From: an uncultured Blautia sp.
Lineage (GTDB): Bacteria; Bacillota; Clostridia; Lachnospirales; Lachnospiraceae
Assembly: GCA_900541345.1 (NCBI GenBank)
Contig: UQJE01000018.1
Span: 1 to 37,179 of the forward strand
Length of the DNA: 37,179 nt
Direction: 5' to 3'
The position numbers and the translations under genes were made by a program. The notes beneath the pieces are model-generated. The model did not search any database, was not told the origin of the DNA, and saw only the letters and a list, made by a program, of their open reading frames with translations. Shown piece after piece: positions 32,669 through 37,179 of the stretch (positions within the stretch are counted from its first letter, which is position 1; the number at the start of each line of letters is the position of its first letter).

Positions 32669-33587
32669 TATTGGAGGAACTGCTGTCAAGTATGGCGTTA
32701 TAGATGAAAATGAGAATTTTCTTATAAAAAAAGAGACACCTACAAAAGCAGGTGAACGAAAAGGTCCGGGTATCATGGAATGTATTAAAAAACTGACAGG
32801 AGAATGTCTGGAAGAATTTCCGGAAGCAGAAGGCATTGCTGTATCTACTGCAGGAATGGTGGATCCTGAAAAAGGAGAAATTTTTTATTCTTCTCCGTTA
32901 ATTCCGGAATGGACGGGAACAAAAATAAAAGATATTTTAGAAGAAGAATTTCATATTCCATGTGAAGTTGAAAATGATGTAAATTGTGCAGGACTTGCGG
33001 AAAGCATGAGCGGAGCAGGAAAGAATGCGAGGATTTGCGTGTGCCTGACAATAGGAACAGGAATCGGAGGATGTATTGTTATAAATAAAGAAATTTTTCA
33101 TGGATTCAGTAACAGTGCATGTGAAGTGGGATATATGTATCTTCCTGACGGAATATTTCAGGATACGGCAGCCAGCAAAAGTCTTGTGGAAAAAGTGGAA
33201 AAGCAAAAGAAATTGCAGCCAGGAGAATTAAATGGTAAAATAATATTTGATAAGGCTATGGCAGGAGATACGGAGTGCATTTATGCTATAGAAGAAATGG
33301 CAGATATACTGGGAAAAGGAATAGCAAATATTTGCTATGTATTGAATCCGGAAGTGGTTATTCTGGGAGGAGGAATCATGTCCCGGAGAGAGTATTGGAA
33401 ACCATTACTGATAAAAGCATTGAATAAATATCTGGTATCGGGTATTGCGGAAAAGACTACATTGACATTTGCTGAATATGAAAATAACGCGGGTATGCTG
33501 GGAGCCTTTTACAATTATAGAAATCGACAGAAAGGTAAGCAATCAGCAAATGAAATATTACGAAAAAACAGTGATACCGATAATTGA
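32646..33587 (+). CDS. nanK: ROK family kinase, probable N-acetylmannosamine kinase
   Basis: 313-aa ROK protein with ATP-binding DIGGTAVKYG (8-17), catalytic Asp D111 in VENDVNCAGLAE, phosphate-binding TIGTGIGGCIV and a C-terminal NPEVVILGGGI. The usual ROK zinc signature CxCGxxGC is absent: after EVGYM the sequence runs YLPDGIFQDTAASKSL, as in the BglK-like subgroup. Context (nanA, nanE) makes ManNAc the likely substrate; glucoside or GlcNAc kinases are alternatives. AAGGAGAAGGA precedes ATG 32646. Confidence 0.85.
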   Translation: MKKYICIDIGGTAVKYGVIDENENFLIKKETPTKAGERKGPGIMECIKKLTGECLEEFPEAEGIAVSTAGMVDPEKGEIFYSSPLIPEWTGTKIKDILEEEFHIPCEVENDVNCAGLAESMSGAGKNARICVCLTIGTGIGGCIVINKEIFHGFSNSACEVGYMYLPDGIFQDTAASKSLVEKVEKQKKLQPGELNGKIIFDKAMAGDTECIYAIEEMADILGKGIANICYVLNPEVVILGGGIMSRREYWKPLLIKALNKYLVSGIAEKTTLTFAEYENNAGMLGAFYNYRNRQKGKQSANEILRKNSDTDN

Positions 33588-34410
33588 AAGCCATTACGAA
33601 AATATGTCTTCTTTGGAAAAAACAGTTGCGGATTTTTTTATTAAAAATAAAACAAAGATGGATTTTTCTTCCAAGAATATATCTGAGTATCTTTTTGTAT
33701 CGGAGGCGACATTATCACGTTTTGCAAAAAGATGTGGATTTAAAGGGTACAGGGAATTTATTTATCGGTATAAAGAATCTTTTAATGGTACAGACAAGGT
33801 TATTACAGATCAGGTAAGAACTGTTTTTGAGGCTTATCAGGAAATTCTGAATAAAAGTTATAATCTTGCAGAGGAAGAACAATTTAAAAGGATTGCAGGT
33901 TATATGGTAGACGGTTCCAGAGTGTTTGTGTATGGAAAAGGAAGTTCCGGTCTTGCTGCCCGTGAAATGCAGAATCGTTTTATGCGCCTGGGATTGGATA
34001 TCACAGCATTGGAGGACAGTGATTTGATGCGTATGAATGCTTCCCTTTTGACAGAAAACAGCATAGCGATAGGAATCAGTATCAGCGGAGAGACAGAATC
34101 CGTACTGGATTCTTTAAAACAGGCACACATTAATGGAGCGCGAACCATATTGATTACAGCATATAACAGAGGAGAATATCATAGTTTTTGCGATGAGGTT
34201 GTTTTGACTGCTGCCCGTCAGAATCTTAATTACGGAAATATTATTTCACCTCAGTTTCCTATACTTTTGATTCTTGATATTTTGTATAAATATTATCAGG
34301 AAAATGATCAAAAACTGAAAGAAGCCCGTCATGGAAATACTTTGGCGGCATTACGCCATCAGTCTAATACAATAACTGGCACAGCAGGCAAGGGTCAGAG
34401 TAAAAAATGA
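33550..34410 (+). CDS. MurR/RpiR family regulator (probable nan regulator)
   Basis: 286-aa RpiR protein: an N-terminal HTH_6 domain (FIKNKTKMDFSSKNISEYL, VSEATLSRFAKRCGFKGYRE) and a C-terminal SIS sugar-phosphate-binding domain (VFVYGKGSSGLAAREMQNRF, IGISISGETESVLD). It probably senses ManNAc-6-P or GlcNAc-6-P and represses the divergent nan promoters. Start ATG 33550 overlaps the ROK gene by 38 nt; its ribosome site (AAAGGT) is weak and far, so ATG 33604 is an alternative. The ATGA overlap at 34407 joins it to the second esterase. Confidence 0.9.
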   Translation: MKYYEKTVIPIIESHYENMSSLEKTVADFFIKNKTKMDFSSKNISEYLFVSEATLSRFAKRCGFKGYREFIYRYKESFNGTDKVITDQVRTVFEAYQEILNKSYNLAEEEQFKRIAGYMVDGSRVFVYGKGSSGLAAREMQNRFMRLGLDITALEDSDLMRMNASLLTENSIAIGISISGETESVLDSLKQAHINGARTILITAYNRGEYHSFCDEVVLTAARQNLNYGNIISPQFPILLILDILYKYYQENDQKLKEARHGNTLAALRHQSNTITGTAGKGQSKK

Positions 34411-35051
34411 TAAGTTTTTGTATGCAGAAAAATGAAGACAACATGATTGTATGTTACGGGGACTCGAATACGTATGGATATGCCCCCTGCGTGCCTGGGG
34501 GCGGTCGATACTCAGAAAAAGAACGATGGACAGCTCTTGTAGAAGCGAAAACAGGGATTTCTGTAAAAAATTACGGGTTATGCGGACGGAAGATTCCGAG
34601 ATATGAAGCGCAGTTTCAATGTGTAAGAGAGCAGATGGAGGTTTGGATACAGGAGTCGGAGAGGGTTTCTCTTTGGATTATGCTTGGGACAAATGATTTT
34701 CTGGAAAATGAAAGAAATATGGCGGAAGAAGTTGCTTTTCGCATGGAGACATTTTTAAATAGTATCAAACAAAAAGCAGAAGAAAGTAGAATATCTATTT
34801 TTTTGATTTCCCCTGTGCCTGTGAAACAGGGGGCTTGGGTGGAAAGCGAAAAGCTTTGTTGGGAGACGCACAGACTGTCGGATTTTTACAGAGCGATTTC
34901 GAAAAAACTCGGAATTGATTTTGCAGATGCGGGAGAATGGAACATCTCTCTTGCTTATGATGGTGTCCATTTTACAGAGGAAGGTCACAGGATTTTTTCG
35001 GAAAATGTAGTGAAAGCTATAGAAAACCTTTCCGTGGGTAAAAGTGCATAA
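34407..35051 (+). CDS. SGNH/GDSL esterase, sialate-locus 2
   Basis: 214-aa SGNH hydrolase, cytoplasmic by sequence. Block I CYGDSNTYGY (S20 if started at 34407), GLCGRK, block III MLGTNDFLE and block V DGVHFTEEGH. It is only distantly similar to the first esterase, so not a recent tandem copy. Start is uncertain: 34407 overlaps the RpiR stop (ATGA) while 34443 (MIVCYGDSNTYG) better matches family N-termini; neither has a strong ribosome site. Last gene of the nan operon. Confidence 0.85.
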   Translation: MISFCMQKNEDNMIVCYGDSNTYGYAPCVPGGGRYSEKERWTALVEAKTGISVKNYGLCGRKIPRYEAQFQCVREQMEVWIQESERVSLWIMLGTNDFLENERNMAEEVAFRMETFLNSIKQKAEESRISIFLISPVPVKQGAWVESEKLCWETHRLSDFYRAISKKLGIDFADAGEWNISLAYDGVHFTEEGHRIFSENVVKAIENLSVGKSA

Positions 35052-35083
35052 AAAATTCGACACAATTTAGGTAAAAATGTAGC

Positions 35084-35111
35084 TTGACGACTAACGGTAA
35101 AATGCTATATA
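35084..35111 (+). promoter_or_regulatory. Promoter of licT-ptsH-ptsI
   Basis: TTGACG at 35084-35089, 16-nt spacer, TATATA at 35106-35111 (or TATAGT at 35108-35113 with 18 nt). It leaves a ~135-nt leader. Confidence 0.65.
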
Positions 35112-35151
35112 GTGTATATAGATTCATATTTAAGTGAAATCATAATCGTTG

Positions 35152-35180
35152 ATAGTGTGTTACTGATGATGCAGGCATAA
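35152..35180 (+). promoter_or_regulatory. Ribonucleic antiterminator (RAT) for LicT-type protein
   Basis: The stretch containing TGTTACTGATGATGCAGGCA matches the LicT/SacT RAT consensus (TGTTACTG...GCAGGCA). It overlaps the left arm of the next terminator, so RNA bound by the antiterminator cannot form the terminator. Confidence 0.75.
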
Positions 35181-35239
35181 GCTATCCGGTTTTATTCATA
35201 AGATGTATGATTAAAACGGGGTAAGTTTATGCCTTTTTT
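35174..35239 (+). terminator. Leader terminator controlled by the RAT
   Basis: GGCATAA (35174-35180) pairs with TTATGCC (35227-35233), with further inner pairing (CCG..TTTTA with TAAAA.CGG), then T6 at 35234-35239. It lies before the antiterminator gene itself. Confidence 0.8.
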
Positions 35240-35256
35240 ATTCCATAATATAGGAG

Positions 35257-36087
35257 TTGTATATGTACTGCATTTTGAAAATTTTAAATAATAATGCACT
35301 TTTAGCAAAAGAAAAAGACAGCGGAAGTGAAAGAATTCTTTTGGGAAAAGGGATTGGATTTGGAAAAAAGGCAGGAGACAGGATAGACCCCAGGGAAGAA
35401 ATCCAGGTGTATACACCGGTGGCAAGAGAAGAAAGCAGTTCGGCTATAAATATGGTAAATACCATCGATCCTGTTTATATTGAGACTGCGGGAAAAATCA
35501 TTGCAGAAGCGGAAAAGGTATTTGATTCGGTGAACGGGGATATTCTGCTTCCGTTGGCAGATCATATTGCTTTTGCTGTGAAAAGGGAGAAAGATAATAT
35601 TTTTCTTCCCAATCCTTTTATTCCGGATATTAAGATTCTTTTTGGAAAAGAGTATGCCGTTGCAATGGAGAGCAGAAAAATTATAGAAAAAATGACAGGC
35701 TACCGTATTTCGGATGATGAAGCCGGCTTTATTGCCCTTCACATTCACTCCGGACTTTCCAATGAGCAGGTATCTGATACGTTAAAAACAACGCAGATTA
35801 TAGATGAAAGTATGCAGACCATAGAGAAGATGGGAGGCAGGGAGCTTCAAAAGGAATCTCTGAACTATATTCGCCTTATGAGCCACTTATATTACATGGC
35901 TGTGCGGGCGAAGACAGGAGAAGCTGTCAATGTGGATTTAAATGATTTTGTGAAAAATAAATATCCGAAAGCATTGAAAATCGCAGAGCAAATATGCGGA
36001 AATATGGAAACGGCGCTTCAGAAGAAGCTTCTGCCGGAGGAGACAGGATTTCTTGCAATACATATCCAGAGGATGATTGCGTCATAA
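35257..36087 (+). CDS. BglG/LicT family transcription antiterminator
   Basis: 276-aa RNA-binding antiterminator: CAT-RBD at residues 1-60 (MYCILKILNNNALLAK, GKGIGFGKKAGD), PRD1 (~65-170) with conserved His in LADHIAFAVKRE and IALHIHSG, PRD2 (~171-276) with His in LMSHLYYMAVR and FLAIHIQRM. PRD phosphorylation by EII/HPr sets its activity. It is followed by HPr and enzyme I and no sugar-specific EII, so like GlcT-linked systems it may adjust general PTS expression. AGGAG precedes ATG 35257. The RAT/terminator in its own leader implies positive autoregulation. Confidence 0.9.
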   Translation: MYMYCILKILNNNALLAKEKDSGSERILLGKGIGFGKKAGDRIDPREEIQVYTPVAREESSSAINMVNTIDPVYIETAGKIIAEAEKVFDSVNGDILLPLADHIAFAVKREKDNIFLPNPFIPDIKILFGKEYAVAMESRKIIEKMTGYRISDDEAGFIALHIHSGLSNEQVSDTLKTTQIIDESMQTIEKMGGRELQKESLNYIRLMSHLYYMAVRAKTGEAVNVDLNDFVKNKYPKALKIAEQICGNMETALQKKLLPEETGFLAIHIQRMIAS

Positions 36088-36177
36088 TGAAAAGAGAGAG
36101 TTCAGCTTTGCTGCGCTTCAGGCGCAGGTATCAGTTGAAATATATTAATTTTTATCTAATGAAGGGAGAATTTTAAA

Positions 36178-36435
36178 ATGAAAAGCTTTGAGTACACAAT
36201 AAAAGATGAACTGGGAATCCACGCAAGACCGGCAGGTATCCTTGCAAAAGAGGCAAAGAAATACGAGAGCAAAATCACACTGACAAAAGACGGAAAAAGC
36301 GTTGATGTAACAAGATTAATGGCTCTTATGGGACTTGCAGTAAAATGCGGCAACACAGTAGAGGTTCAGGTTGAGGGAAGCGACGAAGAGACAGCTTTCG
36401 AGGGAATCAAAGCATTTTTCGAAGAAAATCTGTAA
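36178..36435 (+). CDS. ptsH: PTS phosphocarrier protein HPr
   Basis: 85-aa HPr. The EI-phosphorylated histidine is H15 in GIHARPAG. Aligned without gaps to B. subtilis HPr, position 46, the regulatory Ser phosphorylated by HPr kinase, is Arg (KSVDVTRLMALMG instead of the K-S-I-M-G type). It should carry phosphate for the PTS but could not form HPr-Ser-P for CcpA-mediated catabolite control. A different HPr with Ser46 may exist elsewhere. GAAGGGAGA precedes ATG 36178. ptsI follows after 48 nt. Confidence 0.93.
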   Translation: MKSFEYTIKDELGIHARPAGILAKEAKKYESKITLTKDGKSVDVTRLMALMGLAVKCGNTVEVQVEGSDEETAFEGIKAFFEENL

Positions 36436-36483
36436 TTATTAACGGAATAAGTTTGAAAATCATAAGAAACGGCAGGGAAAAAC

Positions 36484-37179
36484 ATGCAGTGTTTGAAAGG
36501 GAAATCAGTTTACAAGGGAATCGCAATGGGAAAGATTTCCGTGCTGAAAAAAGATGATTACATTGTAAAAAGAACAAAAATTGAAGATACGCAGGCTGAG
36601 ATTCAGAGAGTGAAGACTGCAGTTGCAGCATCACAGGAGCAGCTTCAGAAGCTTTATGAAAAGGCTGTAAAAGAAGTAGGGGAAGCCAGCGCTGCTATTT
36701 TCGAAGTGCATCAGATGATGCTTGAGGACGAGGATTATAACGAGTCCATCGAAAACATTATTACAACAGAGATGGTAAATGCAGAATATGCAGTTGCCTC
36801 CACAGGTGATAATTTTTCTGAAATGTTTGCAAGTATGGATGATGATTATATGAAAGCAAGAGCTGCAGACATTAAAGATATTTCAAAGCGCCTTGTAAAA
36901 AATCTTTCCGGACACGGCGGAGATGGTATTGATCTGGAAGAGCCTGTGATTGTTGTGGCAGATGACCTTTCTCCAAGCGAGACCGTTCAGATGGACAAAG
37001 ATAAAATTCTTGCTTTTGTTACCGTGCACGGTTCTGCAAACTCACATACGGCGATTCTTGCCCGTATGATGAATATTCCGGCGCTGATCGGTGTGGATAT
37101 GGATCTGGAAGCTCTTACAACAGGAACAGAAGGCGCGGTAGACGGATTTACAGGAGAATTTTATATAGAGCCTACAGAA
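36484..37179 (+). CDS. ptsI: PTS enzyme I (3'-truncated by window)
   Basis: First 232 codons of enzyme I, which takes phosphate from PEP and passes it to HPr. The frame starts at ATG 36484 and is open to the window edge. N-terminal domain: SVYKGIAMGKISVL, HQMMLEDEDY, ARAADIKDISKRL; the phospho-histidine lies in GSANSHTAILARMMNIPALI. The PEP-binding barrel lies outside the window. Immediately downstream of HPr, the standard ptsHI order. Confidence 0.95.
   Translation, partial: MQCLKGKSVYKGIAMGKISVLKKDDYIVKRTKIEDTQAEIQRVKTAVAASQEQLQKLYEKAVKEVGEASAAIFEVHQMMLEDEDYNESIENIITTEMVNAEYAVASTGDNFSEMFASMDDDYMKARAADIKDISKRLVKNLSGHGGDGIDLEEPVIVVADDLSPSETVQMDKDKILAFVTVHGSANSHTAILARMMNIPALIGVDMDLEALTTGTEGAVDGFTGEFYIEPTE

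Overview
The window looks like a chromosomal segment of a low-GC, Gram-positive gut anaerobe, most likely a Lachnospiraceae (Blautia / Mediterraneibacter / Dorea-like). The basis is strong AGGAGG ribosome sites, YesM/YesN-type regulation beside an ABC sugar importer, Rpn-type PD-(D/E)XK elements, IS110 and IS3-like debris, and protein flavours typical of that family. The genus is inference; no rRNA gene is present and no tRNA was recognised.

Layout. (1) 1-3881: end of a cell-surface polysaccharide / teichoic-acid-like operon (polyprenyl-phosphate sugar-1-phosphate transferase, LicD, GT2, CDP-glycerol-type polymerase). (2) 3882-5932: accessory insert of Rpn nuclease-like genes and PD-(D/E)XK debris. 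(3) 5973-8354: a fused CDP-glycerol-transferase/GT4 protein returning to the polysaccharide theme. (4) 8374-10720: housekeeping run rpmG-secE-nusG-rplK-rplA, with two copies of a 23S rRNA-mimicking L1-binding hairpin and a terminator straight after rplA. (5) 10771-11949: MFS transporter copy 1, ending next to IS3-like terminal repeats. (6) 12087-21306: a carbohydrate-use module with a divergent YesN/YesM two-component system, an ABC sugar importer (SBP plus two permeases) and a GH2 glycosidase; an IS110 transposase remnant sits in the divergent spacer. (7) 21307-24518: decayed accessory region with small ORFs, a WYL regulator reduced to its two ends, a broken Fic gene, and an intact AlbA_2/ATP-binding regulator with a 12-bp tandem repeat. 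(8) 24519-25697: MFS transporter copy 2, 11 residues different from copy 1. (9) 25827-35051: a sialic-acid (nan) catabolic locus, with nanE-nanA leftward and, rightward, an ABC importer, a D-2-hydroxyacid dehydrogenase, an SGNH esterase, a ROK kinase, an RpiR regulator and a second SGNH esterase. (10) 35084-37179: a LicT-type antiterminator gene behind its own RAT/terminator leader, then HPr and the start of PTS enzyme I.

How the genes work together. The nan locus imports a sialic-acid-like compound, could strip O-acyl groups (two SGNH esterases), cleaves it to ManNAc plus pyruvate (NanA), phosphorylates ManNAc (ROK/NanK) and epimerises it to GlcNAc-6-P (NanE). A D-2-hydroxyacid dehydrogenase sits in the operon where some gut Lachnospiraceae carry the unrelated NanOx, and no sialidase is present; this is the most promising candidate for an undescribed pathway variant. 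Two identical-core palindromes 83 bp apart in the divergent nan promoter are candidate RpiR operators. The two MFS copies bracket the sugar module and the decayed island, and a 94-bp identical tract within otherwise diverged copies suggests gene conversion.
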